Positions 22,397 through 34,461 of a stretch of DNA of 64,000 nt are shown here, piece by piece. Numbering within the stretch: the first letter of the stretch is position 1; each line of letters begins with the position of its first letter. The notes beneath the pieces are model-generated. The model was not told the DNA's origin. It did not search any database and worked only from the letters and a program-made list of their open reading frames with translations. Both the position numbers and the translations under genes were made by a program. This DNA is from Paramarasmius palmivorus. Taxonomy: Eukaryota; Basidiomycota; Agaricomycetes; Agaricales; Marasmiaceae. The stretch spans positions 1-64,000 of the forward strand of contig JAYKXP010000059.1 in the NCBI GenBank assembly GCA_037176845.1. Direction: 5' to 3'.

Positions 22397-23068
22397 ATGG
22401 CCACCTACACTCTCAAGCTTCACATTGACCCCAATCAGCTCCAGACCATGAAACGTCTAAATTACAACCTTTGTATCGCCAAGAAAGTTAACGGTGTCTA
22501 CACCGTAGTCTGGCAAGGTGATCAACAGTACCTCGTGGACAACACCTTTGAATGGACAGAAAATTATCAAGTTTTCGGCACGAATACTTTTGAGGTGATC
22601 ATAGACTATCGTGCCTTTTACTTTTGCTGATACACTGTCGGCAGGTCGGAGCCCTTGTCTTTGCAGAAACCAACTCAGGACATTCTGTACGGCCAGAAGT
22701 CTATCCTCAACTCTGCCGGGGTCGTGGAAGGTGCCATCGGAACCCCCAATACGTCTGGTATCTTCCGAGTAGACAACAATTATGGTTTGATCCATATTGG
22801 AGTTAACGGAAAGATGGGCATCCACGGAAAGGCAGGAAACTTGTCTCCGATTTTTGTGTCCCCCACTGTCGTCGCCGGCACAGCGACTCTTAAGCCGATC
22901 AACACATTGAAGATCTGGTTCTCGACCGAGTATTCGACCAGTACGATGATATTCAAGGCCGACGAGCCTGGAATCGAGCTGGACTTTACGGGTAGAACCT
23001 CTGCTAAGATTTCGTACACTGGCACTCCGGGGTTAGGAAAGTGGGCCGAGGTGCCAATGTCGTTTTAG
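22397..23068 (+). pseudogene. orphan small protein, MATYTL family (frameshifted copy)
   Basis: Exon 1 is 22397..22594 and exon 2 is 22645..23068. Exon 1 (MATYTLKLHIDPNQLQTMKR, NLCIAKKVNGVYTVVWQGD) matches the paralogue in length and sequence. After the intron the frame reads VGALVFAETN, aligned residue for residue with VGLLVENATN of the paralogue. The next homologous segment (QDILYGQKSILNS, aligned with EPIKFGQKCILDT) is one frame over. The alignment needs a net loss of 2 nt just after base 22674. No alternative donor or acceptor I could find repairs it. Beyond the break the frame stays open and conserved for about 130 codons, so the lesion is recent, programmed or a sequencing error. Confidence 0.65.
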
Positions 23069-23310
23069 ACTCAGAGATGCGTCAGGTAACGGGATTTACA
23101 ATGGCTGTAGAGCATATGTAGTATCGATTATATACACATCAATCCTACACCTTACTTGTACTTTCTTTTGTGCTACTGGAAAATCGAGCAGGAGATTGTG
23201 CATCGTGCTACGAAGCCTTTTCGGTTACAGTGCGGGGTGGGAAAGGGAAGAATGTGGCAGTGTCTGGAGGAAGGCCGTTTCCAACTCGGACCTCATGCGA
23301 GCGGATTATC

Positions 23311-26300
23311 ATGGCAGATACTGCTTCATCTGAACCTTCAACGACTAATCAGCCCAAGAAGTCTCATGCGACTTCTTGCGCAGAATGCCGCCGACTTAAG
23401 CTCAAGTTTGTCTTTTCACATCGATCTACTATCTTTAACTCACAAGATTCCAACAGATGCGACAGGGTTTTCCCTTGTTCATCATGCATAAGGAGAGGCT
23501 GCGCCAATCTATGTCCTAATGGAACTCTAGAGAAAGGGAGACGCGGATTCCTGAAGAGGCTGGAACAGTCGCTGCCTTCGAATGCGAACAGGACTTCCGG
23601 TGATTCTCATTCTGGCGAAGGGCCGACAGAAGTCGCCATGTTTGTGGCAAGGGATGCGGCAATGTCGAAGAGGATACAAGAGCTAGAAGCAGCTTTGATA
23701 GAGTGCGTATTAGCCGTCATACAAAGGTTTCACAACTGACGGTTTGAGGCATTGCAGGGCTGGAGTTCAAGTTCCTGGTTTGCCTCATTCTCTGGCAAAG
23801 AAAACAAATACGAGTCATAAAAGAACAAGGAACACATCTCCGTCATCTATGGAAGAAGACTCAGAGCCTCACAGTGCATCTCCAAGCTCAGAACGTCCAA
23901 CAGCCTCCCCCGTTCAAACAAACAACCCTACTTCAAACATAGGCGAAGACGTTACCATTGGGTTTGGGACATTGACCATTGACCCTCAAAATCGTGCCAA
24001 ATATATCGGACTCTCGGGTGCATCAGCATATTTATCGTCTGAAGTATGGAATTGCCCCGCGGAACACAGAAAGCAGGTGGAATCTGAGGCGAGTTTTCTA
24101 TTAATACGACATGATTCTGGATGCTAACAAACATGCTTTACAGGATGCCTCGCTAGGCAAGTCTAGTTGATAATTTGTCTGTTTTGCGCTCATCTTTTGT
24201 CCATAGAGGACACATCATCGTCCGATATTCAGCTCAAGCTGCTTTCCAAGATGGCCTCGTTGCCCCCATTCAAAGAGGCCCTCCGACTTTCCAACCTGTA
24301 CTTCTTCAATGCTGCTTACATGTACGAGGTGATTCCGGAGAGAATCTTTTTCGAGGATCACCTCGGTGACATTTACGAATACCACCAAACCCCAGGAAAG
24401 CATATCGATCCCGATAAATTGGCGCTTGTCAGCATGGTACTAGCCATCGGACAATGGTTCGACCTCTCTCAATCGGCCGAATTTGTCAAGCCGCGCTCTG
24501 CAGAATTGTTTGATATCGCTGTTTTCGCGATGAACATCAACAATAACGTCAACGGAGCGGTGACCACGAGCACTATTGAAGGGATACAAGCTCTCAATCT
24601 CATGGCTCTCTATCAACTTAGCGTCAGGGGAGAGGGGGGTGCCGAGGCTGCCTGGCAAGTACTGGGAGTAGCATGTAGATCGCTTCTCGCCCAAGGCTTG
24701 CACCGGGACGGTTCTCGCTGGGGTCTCCCGGCAAAAGAGTTAGAAGAAAGAAGGAGAGTGTTTTGGGAAACGTATACTTTTGATAGATTGGTGAGGAATG
24801 ATTGCATCTCTCCTTGTTTGTCATAATTCACCAGGTCATTCACTACATAGCAATCCTTCACGCTAGGACGTCCTTATTCTCTGATTGACGCGCATCATGA
24901 CTGCGAGATGCCATCCTCATCTGATGTTCCACTGCCTTCTGATACGGATTCGTCGAACAAGTTTTCTCATACAATCTGGCATCATTACAAGTTCCGTTGG
25001 TCAACCCTTGTTGGCCGTATTGAGGACCGCGCATTCTCAGCCAGGCAACTTACGTACGCTGTCATTACCGAAGTCGACCGGGAAATCAACGATTTTTACT
25101 TCTCATTACCCTCATGGATGCACTGTCCGGCGGTTACCCGGCCAATCGAGGATACCGTATGGAAAAGAGTGTGCACTAGTCACGCCCATACTAATGGCTA
25201 CAATCCCGATACTGGACTTGGTAGAGTGGAAGATCAGCGCGCAGATGCGCAGATCTATACACTTGCGAACAACATGTTCATCGCCATTCTGCTGCTGCAC
25301 AGAGCGCCCTTCTGCCGTGCTTTGATGCTGGAACCGCAGAAGCTCGTTCGATCGCCATATGAATCGAGTGTCTCCCGCGTCACTTCTGTACGTCCCCTTC
25401 TACCGCTACCTCAAGTTTGACTCAACTCCATGTAGGCTGCAACGACGATCATCAACATAACAAGGGGGATGTATGTCGCTCATCCCGGTTCGTGTCATAT
25501 AGCTCTACACATGCTCATCATTCTGAACTCAATTCAACAGCTCATACATCTCGCGTCTGGTACTGGCCGTTCCATGTATTCACTGCCGCTATCTGCCAAG
25601 CTGTTTTCGTTGCTGTAGCGCCGTTCCACCCCTTGGCACCGCAAGCATTCAAGAGCTTGCAAGCCGCGATTCAGCTTTTCGAGCGCGCTGAGGGGCAAAG
25701 AGCGATGTTAGCTAGAAACAGGGTCAAAAACCTGTCAGAGAAAGCGTCCGCTGCCATGGAACGGTATCTCTCTTCATCCTTTCACAAGTCGAGGTGCAAA
25801 CAGGACACCATCAGTGCTACCGCTGCGAATGCAGGAGCATCAACAGCGACAGGGGCGGCTGCCACAGATACCTCAGCTCGTTTCCCGGAATCTTATATTC
25901 GTCGTGGCCCAGAGGAATGGTTGGGAACATCGACCAAATTAGTCAGACTGCAATCGCCAGAACTTGAGAGACGCTCTGGAAGCACCGGCACGTCGGCGTC
26001 TGCTTCACCTATCTCGAATGCAGGCAGCCAACTCGCGGAGTCTGCACACCAACCTATGATCCAACCGGCGAACACACAAAACCAGAACCAGACTCAGGGG
26101 ACCTTGGATTCGTTAGGGTTGTTCTCTTCGTCTAGTCCCCCATATTCTGGTTCAGGGGCCACTGCTGCGTTTGATCCTTGGATCCAGACTTTCATGACCA
26201 TCGGCAACGACAAAGTTGCGCCCAACCCGAATATGTCAACCGGGAACTCTATCACCGGTGTTGCACCCAACTGGTCTTCAACAGACCCCACGATCATGAG

Positions 26301-26649
26301 TGGTGGCCAAACCAACAACTACCAGCCACCGAATACTCAGTTCGATCCCAACACATTCAATGATCTCGATTTTACCGTTGATCCAGTCGGACTGCAGGAG
26401 CTTCATAGTCTTTTTGAATTTGGGCCTACGTTCAACTTCCAGTATCCACGTAATGGTGAGATAGGCCAGATGGGCAATGCTCCACAGAGTCAGTTGCCGG
26501 CTGGGGGTGGTAGTGGTAGCGGCAACGTGTATCAGATGGGCGGGAACTTTGGCCCTCAACCTGGACGCTTCAATGATGCTGACATGTTCGGGCCATCGAG
26601 TTTCGTACAAGATGGATCATGGATGTTGAATCCCTTCAAGGGACAATAA
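23311..26649 (+). CDS. Zn2Cys6 fungal transcription factor
   Basis: 988 residues from eight exons: join(23311..23405, 23457..23702, 23758..24088, 24144..24156, 24207..24790, 24851..25387, 25436..25487, 25541..26649). The DNA-binding cluster is CAECRRLKLKCDRVFPCSSC plus the last Cys, followed by a basic linker and a short coiled coil (RIQELEAALIE). The middle homology region (fungal_trans) runs from about residue 300, with QSFTLGRPYSLIDAHHDCE and WYWPFHVFTAAICQA. The long C terminus is rich in Ser, Asn, Gln and Gly and looks like an activation region. Two consecutive introns need GC donors (GAG then GCGAGT; G then GCAAGT) and enclose a 13-nt exon. The same frame is open upstream to about 23170 without an ATG. 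Target genes are unknown; the adjacent transporter is a candidate. Confidence 0.85.
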
Positions 26650-26993
26650 TGGCATAACCCTTTCCGATTTGTATGTCCGAAGTGTATGTGTACTTGTACG
26701 ATGTTTTACAGGCTGTATTCCTGTCTTCCAAATCTAAATGACCTTTGTATGTGCTAACTTGCCCTTGTCTTTCTACTTAAAAAGAGCAAATCACCCTGGG
26801 ATGCATGACGATGATTGTTGTGTGAAGTTGGATAGATGGCTGTTGAATCAAAGCATCGAAAGCAAGTATGGTATATGCCTGTAAAAATACATTGTGTGCA
26901 ATAGGTATGGTCCCTCCCCACCTCCAAAGAATTCAGCGCGATAAGGCATGGTCATTTCCGACATGGTTATTTTTGAACGTAGCGTCATCATCA
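26650..26993. other. convergent 3' spacer
   Basis: About 340 bp between the stop codons of the Zn2Cys6 factor and the transporter. No gene or hairpin terminator seen. Confidence 0.4.
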
Positions 26994-28954
26994 TTATACC
27001 TTCCAAGTCTGTTTCTTCTTTGCTTGCATCGATCTAGATACCGCAATGAGAAATGCACCGCTGAGAACAGTCACCTGTATCAAGAAGGTTAACAAGCTTC
27101 TTGCAACGGGCCGATTTATCGACGCACCCCACTGAACAGCACAGGACGATACCACGTATACTCGGGCGGATGTAATAAGGCGCCAGAAATAGGGCTTCCT
27201 GTCAGCATGGCGAAGCTGGACACAAAAGTGACCAGGCCCATCCTTGTCCTGCATAGATACCGGTTAACCACGAGGTTCGCAAGCTACAGTCAGAAGTATT
27301 CTCACCCCACTTCATTTATATCACGAGCAAAGGTTGCTGCAACTGGGCCCAAGACGGATACAACTAAGGAACAAGTGACATTAGGTTTGTGATTGACATG
27401 GCTGGGAATGCACTTACAACCGCCAGATGTAAACCCGTATATTACCGCAAAGGGGATCAGACCACCTCCCGAGGTTGCACCCAAAAGTGCAAATACTAAA
27501 GAGCCCGTGATGACAGCCATTGTGATGGTGACTATAAGAGGGATACGTGCTAAGAGCTATGTCCGGTTAAGAAGATCTCATACATACCATTGAATGGTCC
27601 CCACATATCTGCGAAAAGATTCGGTACAGTCCGGCCCAGAACACCAATGATGTTGAGGACAGTGATCTGCGGCCCAAACCCGTTAGGATGGTGTGATAGC
27701 ACGAGCCGGAATATTACGCACCCCATAGGTTATGACGCCCTGTGACATTCCATGTTTTGCTGCGAAGAGCTGGAGATAGAAGTCTAAGACACGAGTTAGG
27801 TATCACTGCTACGTGAGAATTTCTGCAGGTACTTACAAGGTACGAATAGACCCCAGAACACAAGAAAAGATCTATCGGATAAATCAGTACATGCGCAGGA
27901 CAAGCCACAACTTTATTACCCCGCGTTAAGGATAAGATATGGGACATCAGTCACGATTCCTTTCATGTCGATTGGTGTGGAGCTCGAGCGGGGAGGTAAT
28001 CGTGTCTTCATGATCACATTCGCGATAGCGAAGAAACCCAGATTGAGGAAGGCGGCGGCTCGAACACCCCATGCAAAACCAACTTTTCCATTAAAGAGAG
28101 GATTGAGTAGTATGGGGTAAATTGCGGCCCCAAGTGATCCGCCTGTGGAAATCCTTGTTAATCAGGGACGCTCTCGATTATGATGCTTCATCCCCGCAGA
28201 ATCGACACCATGTGCACGACTGAAGGTGACGACATCACCGAGGAGGGAGCACGTACCACTCAGCATAATCCCCATCGCGAGAGCCCTTCTCCTCCTAAAG
28301 TAGTGGGACGCAATTGACAAGGTTGGCATGAAAAGGATGCCCATGCTCAAACCCATGCCGATGCCTTGAGCTAGGAAGTTCTGATAGAAATGATGTGGCT
28401 TGACCAGAGACAGCATGAACTGTCTAAGAAGTTGATGAACACCTCGCTGTCCCCAGAGTATCGGAATGGTGCTCACGAAAAGACAAAGAGTAGACTTCCA
28501 ATGGCCAGCATATGCCTGAATAGGCCGCTGTCGAACATCTTTCCGCTGAAAATTCCCCCGCCAAACATCAGGCATGCCTGGACTGAACCTATCCATGATA
28601 TGTCTGATGGTGGATGGTCTGTCAAAGAGACCAGTGTGTAGTAATTCTGGTACACGCCGAAGGATTGCATGGATCCCGCTGTGCAAAAGAGCACCATCCA
28701 CCTAAATTACATGGTGAACATTGGGCTTACGGAATTCTGACAGATGCTCACCCTCCAAGGACAGTCAGCCACGCTTGCCATCCGCCTTCAGGATATGTAA
28801 CTTGCTGAGGAGTGGGATTTTCCAAGTCATTCTCCCCTTCGTAGGTCTTGTGATTATGATATGAAGACGTGCTGGTGTAGGTCTGGGGGGATGATGGGGC
28901 TTGGGTACTACTCTCGTCGCTGCTGTTAGATTGTCGGCTGGGATTGTGTGTCAT
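26994..28954 (-). CDS. MFS transporter, monocarboxylate-transporter (MCT/MCH) type
   Basis: 461 residues from eleven exons: complement(26994..27074, 27128..27248, 27306..27363, 27418..27549, 27588..27666, 27722..27783, 27837..27871, 27920..28142, 28257..28423, 28477..28701, 28752..28954). A hydrophilic Ser/Thr-rich N-terminal tail precedes YPEGGWQAWLTVLGGWMVLF, the family-typical entry to TM1. It continues with FGVYQNYY, SWIGSVQACLMF, GIGMGLSMGILFMP, YFRRRRALAMGIMLSGG (central loop motif), PYFYLQLFAAKHG and RDINEVGTRMGLV near TM10-11. Twelve membrane segments are expected, plasma membrane. Fungal members move carboxylates or riboflavin; which applies cannot be told here. It lies tail to tail with the Zn2Cys6 factor. 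Confidence 0.88.
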
Positions 28955-31146
28955 GTTTGGTGTGGAATTCGACAAGGCCTTCGTCCCGCGGATTACAAGA
29001 AGAGTGGAGATTGACGAGGGAAAGGGGGGACCATAGTCGAGACGTCAGTTACCATCGGTGCTTCTTAAAAGTAAAATGCTGAATGGCAACAACGTGAATT
29101 TTACAAGATGGGAAAAAGAACCAACGGAGTTCTGAGAGAAGTTTCCCATCAGCATGGAAATTGCGGATTGACGGAATCATGATTCATGACAGACCCTTGC
29201 GAAGTTTGTAACATCTCAAGATCTCAATTGCTGATATGCCGGATATCCGTGTCGTCTCATGTGGGTTGCCTGTGTGGTAGCCGTGCGACCAGGATGGGCC
29301 CCTCATTGGACACGAGGCAATTCCTTGTCTGGATGTGGAGAATCAGTGATGGAAACAACCAATAAGGAAGACGTCGACCTCACTTCCATGGCTTTTATAA
29401 TTGTAAACAGGCTCATTCGGAATACCTCGTCTCTCGTTAGTAGAGCGAGAAGAGTTCTAAAGCATGATTTTGGTGTAAGAAAGCGGTAGACACAGAATTA
29501 CTACATGGTGCTGTTTTCAAACTCAGCCGCCAAAATTTTTGAACTCAGATACGGCTACCTAGTTCCGTAATGGCAAGTCATTCTCCCTTGCACCACTCCC
29601 TGTTCGACCGTCTAAAGCCTCGCAATATTCGACCTGTGTCACCAATGGCAACATGTTCTTGCTCTGAAGGGGATTGTCGGTTGCAATCTAATCTTTTCCA
29701 CCCTTTAGTCGTTATGATCGCTACGAATCAGGGTGTGCTGTCACGAACAACATTCTGGCCCATCAAAGTGACCATCCTCGAGTTACGAACTGGAACTACC
29801 TAAAATAGACCCTCTCGTGCTTCCGCAACTCAAAAATCTGTAACAGGACTCGTATGCTAACAGTAGCTGAAGCTAGAACGACAGCATCCTTAGAACACTT
29901 CCCGCTAATACCTCAGCGTGGAGGCTGAAGGTGCGATCAGAAATAGCAGTGTTGACGCTGATATGTAAAACCAGACCCAGTTCATTTAGCCGGCGAACCT
30001 TCTCTGATTGATTCGACGACGTCGCAGCCTTGATAATACGTTGTCGCGGGAACCCTTTGTTGGTCATTTGGCTCGGACTCACTTCGGCTACAGCTTTTTT
30101 TCGTGCAGGACGCTAAAATTCGCTATAAATACAAGACGTACAGAATGCACTAGCAACATCAGGGAAAAAAGATCGCGCTGAACTATGCGGTGAGAACTTC
30201 AGCTATTATCATTGAGAACAGCACGGTGATTGACGTTTCCCATTTGAACGCTTACAGCACGGTATATGCGTGCGTGACAAACCGTCAGAAAGTCCTTTAT
30301 TCCCCGAAGTAGTGTAACGAAACCTTGACGTTGGCTTGAGGAATTCCTACGCCACTCGATCGTATTCCTCACTGCAACAAGGCATTATGAACAGCATCGC
30401 AACGAATGCAACACTATTTCAAGCATTATGTTCTATGACACATGGAAGGTATAGAATCCCTGCGATCAGCGCTGTGTGTGGGTTTTCAACAGGAAGATCA
30501 TTTTCATTTCCCTCACAATCCTATGTAGTGATCGATTAATGCTGAATCATCCAGACAGGTGACAGGGAGACTAGCGAAGGAAATCTCATCTAGTGCATGT
30601 TTTGCTTCCAGAAGCCATTAGCCAGCATTAGCCTCGTACCAAGTTTCGAAACTGCCCCGGAGATATGGAACCGGATCCCGTGGCAGCTCGCATTGATCAT
30701 CATGTTTCAATATTATTAGTCGAAGAAGCTTTGACTTCCAGGAAAGAACGTACCAGGTCATTGTATCCAGGTAAAGGCGGTCGCTTCTATCCGAATACAT
30801 ATTCATCTGAACAAGTGAGTTATAATCGGACCGTAAATAATCTCCGTCAATTGTCACTCGGTCAAAGAAGAAGATACGAACAGTGGCTACAAGCAAGCCG
30901 ACGTTGCTCGAGCTGCTGTATTCCATTAATAAAAATGTATGCTATGAATGTGAACATGAGTGATGAACCTGCAGTATATACATGCCAATGTGTAGCGTGC
31001 TATGCTCGAAGAGAATATATACTTGTGAATGAAGTGTGGGAAGTATAACAAATACAATGAGTGATGAGTGATTATCGTGTTGGGTAGGCTGAATATGGTA
31101 GGTTGATACGAATGGACGAACCGAGCAAATTATGTTACAGTGCCTG
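28955..31146. other. 2.2 kb gene-poor spacer
   Basis: Upstream of the transporter and downstream of the TEA factor. A 127-codon frame on the plus strand at 30665-31048 has no family signature and its 3' part runs into the TEA gene terminator side. I see no convincing gene, tRNA or repeat. Confidence 0.4.
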
Positions 31147-33197
31147 TCAAGCGCAGAGACTTTCCGTCGGAGATTGAGAGGGTGCATAATAATCGTGACC
31201 ATGACCATCTGCCAATAAAAACTGCCCGTCAAACGAAGTTGGTACCGCACTACCATCATTGAAGTTTTCACCGTGTACCTCGACAAAGCCGCTCTGAATA
31301 TGGCCGCTGAGGTCTCCGCGGTGGTCTTCTCGCGCTAACTGGTAATTATGGAACTCCGCGTTGTATTGAAAGTCGTGTACGACCTTGGGCCCCCAGAAGT
31401 ACGCGTCCCGAGAAACGTCTGTCGCCAAATAATACTCTGGACAATCTTCCTGACAAGGAAGATTCGGGTATGGGGCAAAGGGTCTACCATTCAATCCGAG
31501 AGCATCACACTCGCGAATTTGGTGAACGGTGGGAATCCTAGCGCCATCATTCGTGGAGTAGAATGTTGTGCCAGTGGAAAGCCGGCTATCATTGGACGTG
31601 CTGGAGAAATCCTGGGGTACAGCTTGGCAGGGTTCAACGAAAGCGAACTCTTGATTTTCTGGGAAAGAAGCCCCGCCATTTCTCGTATCAGGAGAATTCG
31701 AGGTATCCGTGGCCTGGCAGGAAGAAGTGTCGGGTTGGAAACCCCTATAATCGAAGTGAAGATGCATTTGCTGGTTCCCATCGACGTTGACAATGGACTC
31801 AGGGATGTATGAGTACTCGGCATTGTCTGTTGACGCTGGTGTAGGCTGAGGAAAGTCCGTGGTGTGTGGAGGGCCGGGATGTGTACATGTATTCTCAGAA
31901 GGACCGGTCAAGGGTACCACCCCAACATGGTCGAAGGATACAACACCAGAGTTTGTGTGAACTGGTGCAGGCCGGAAGTGATAAGTCATCGTAAAAAGAA
32001 CATCACCCAGTGACGGCGTTCCCTTCTCCGAGTGACAAGTCTGGGGGGAACTCCTGATGATATGATGCACGATCATGTACTGGGATAGATCTTGAGACGG
32101 ATAGTCAGCGAATCAATGGATGCAGCAAAACCTAGATGTGGCTTACCAACTATCTTTCCGAGATTGTCCCAAAACCGCGGAATAAAGTCTGATCGATAAA
32201 GATGCAAGAGTTCGACAGCGCCTGTTCCTGACTTTATAGCTTGGGCTGAACTCGACTCCAGAACGATACCTGTCGACTCTGAGTGCACGTGTTCGTGTCC
32301 ACGAAAGACACTGAAAGATGAACGGTGTTGGCCAATGCAAATAAAAGTGGAAGAGGTGAACCAAATGATAGGTACAATGTCGATGAGTGGCTGCGAAGAG
32401 AAGACCACGATCTCGTGGGAGCTGGTATCGATAATGGGTAACTGCCCAGTCTTGTATGTCGAAGCAGCGCCGGTAAGTATTGGGATTTCAATCGTCACAA
32501 CCGTGCGAGGACAGAGGGTGGATTGACTGAATTTCTGCTCTTGGTCCTGGTCTGCCAGGGTGAGCCATTCTGTATCCGATCCACTCTCGCAAGAAGAGGA
32601 GGATTCAGAACATGTCAACATCGTCGAAGACGGTGAAGACACTGCTGAGCTCGGGCATGACGAACCTCCGGAAGACGACTCGACTGACTCCGCCTCAGGA
32701 GAGTATTCCCGCCTGAACAGAAGCTTCTGAACTAATACAGAGAAGTCAGTAGACAGGGTGACATGCAGAATAAAATGCCCACTTCGGTCGTCCTTGCATG
32801 AGTCTCGCAGTTGCTGCAGCCGACTGCCAACCTGCTTCGCCGTCCTTGTTACACCTGTGGTACGGCGAATGTGGTCTGAAATCCATCTGTTGCGCTTTGG
32901 GAAGCGCTTGAGCGCTCTCGGATTCGCCGACGAAGTTGGGCGATACTTCTCCAGCCCTAAGATGACAATTCAATGTGTGCAGCTGGAAAAGCGTCATTGA
33001 AACTGACCCTCAATCAACGCACGTTCTATGTTCGGCGGCCAGACGTATTCCTTTGTCGACTTCAAGCTCTTCCACGTTCTTCGACTCTCAATAACGCAGT
33101 CTGTTGCCAGTCGAGTCGGGGCTGGAACAGATGGCGAGTGCATTGCAGTATGGAAAGTCGTCGTGGAAGCCGGGAAGGTAGACTGATATCCCTGCAT
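31147..33197 (-). CDS. TEA/ATTS-domain transcription factor
   Basis: About 630 residues from four exons: complement(31147..32090, 32147..32731, 32783..32956, 33008..33197). The TEA DNA-binding domain spans the first two exons: TWKSLKSTKEYVWPPNIERA, LIEGLEKYRP, then KRNRWISDHIRRTTGVTRTA and KQVGSRLQQLRDSCKD, the signature of the TEAD/Tec1/AbaA family. The rest is acidic and Ser-rich (SPEAESVESSS) and then low in recognisable structure, ending SPTESLCA. Family members control development, for example conidiation (AbaA) or filamentation (Tec1). The start is uncertain: an in-frame ATG lies at 33233 (12 residues longer), but the one at 33197 has the better -3 purine. All three introns are GT-AG. 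Confidence 0.85.
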
Positions 33198-33233
33198 CGC
33201 CGGTTCTTGAACAAAGATGAAAGAGAAAGTCAT

Positions 33234-34461
33234 CGGGCGCTCATTTATGTCCGGGATATGAGCAGCGCGAGGAAGGATCTACCAGCTATCGTGACTGTAT
33301 GAAACAAAGGGAGGTCAAAGCCGAACAGGACACGATGCAGGGACCATTTATCAGAGAAATGTTAAGGCAACAGATCACGTTCCTGGTGGAGGTCGAATCG
33401 GGAGCAACATATACTCACCATAAGATTTGATTTAGCTGTATGGAGTTCTCGGAAAAGCCCGATGCCATTTGGCGCTCACCGAAATTCCCTTCAACTTGAC
33501 AAAAAAGAGATAACGGAGTTGTGATCTGCACCCGTGCAGACTCCTGACCTCGGACGAGCAGCCAACGAGCCCAAGCAGCGCTGGACAAGGCTATCGGCAT
33601 TATGACATGCCAGTCTGTTTTCAATGGAACACGTGTGTTACGTTCCAAACGCCACTGCAACATTTTTGAGCTACATGCAAGGGTTTAACACAGCAACTTA
33701 TCGCGATCTCTCACGAAGGGCAGCCCTTGTCCTTTGAGATCTAAGGCTCGAGCTCCGGATCCGAAACGCGAAATATCTCGACGTCGTTAAAGAGCATTGG
33801 CGAGACAAGTGGTAACCTACCTCCGATTAGTTCGATGAACACTGCGGCCAGGAAGCACTATACGTACTCGCGTTTCATTGAATTTCTTCATGGTGAGAAC
33901 AAGAAAATGCCAATGCAGGAGGTCTCCGATATCGATGGTAACTCGATGACGACTCCAGATGACTACAGAATACGTCGCACCCTTGGCTGATTGTTTCGAG
34001 GATTCTCTGATTAGTGTCAAGTGAAGCGAGTGGCTGCGCTAAATTGTTGATTTGACCAGCTAAGGTGTCGGTTAATTCAAGATATGTAGGTAAGTCGACG
34101 CATACGCCTAGTTTTCAACATGAGGGTTCTGAATGGGAAATTTGGTTAATGAAAGTGGCGCACCTAGGCCCGAAGACATAATGAATTGTGGTGAAAACGA
34201 ATTTCATATCGTTCCCGTTGACCCTCTTCCCAAGAATGTCAGAAACTTGGACTAGTACCAGAGCCCCGGTCTTTCATTGGACGGATAGACTCGAATGTCA
34301 ACTGTCGTGACGAGATGGTCATGGTGAAAGAGAAAACTGAGAGATAAGATAAGATCATCACTAACAAGGGTAAACAACGGCATACCTGAGTCCATAACCA
34401 TTCTGAGGTTGTGCAGGATCACTTGCAGACTGCAAGCTCATCTCTACCCTCATGAACTCAG
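33234..34461. other. upstream region of the TEA factor and F-box gene
   Basis: 1.2 kb between divergent genes. Open frames of 67-82 codons on the minus strand lack motifs. It probably holds long 5' leaders and regulatory sequence for the two genes. Confidence 0.4.

Noticed and set aside
30665..31048. 127-codon plus-strand frame
   Set aside because: No ATG context, domain or homology pattern; composition is like its non-coding surroundings.
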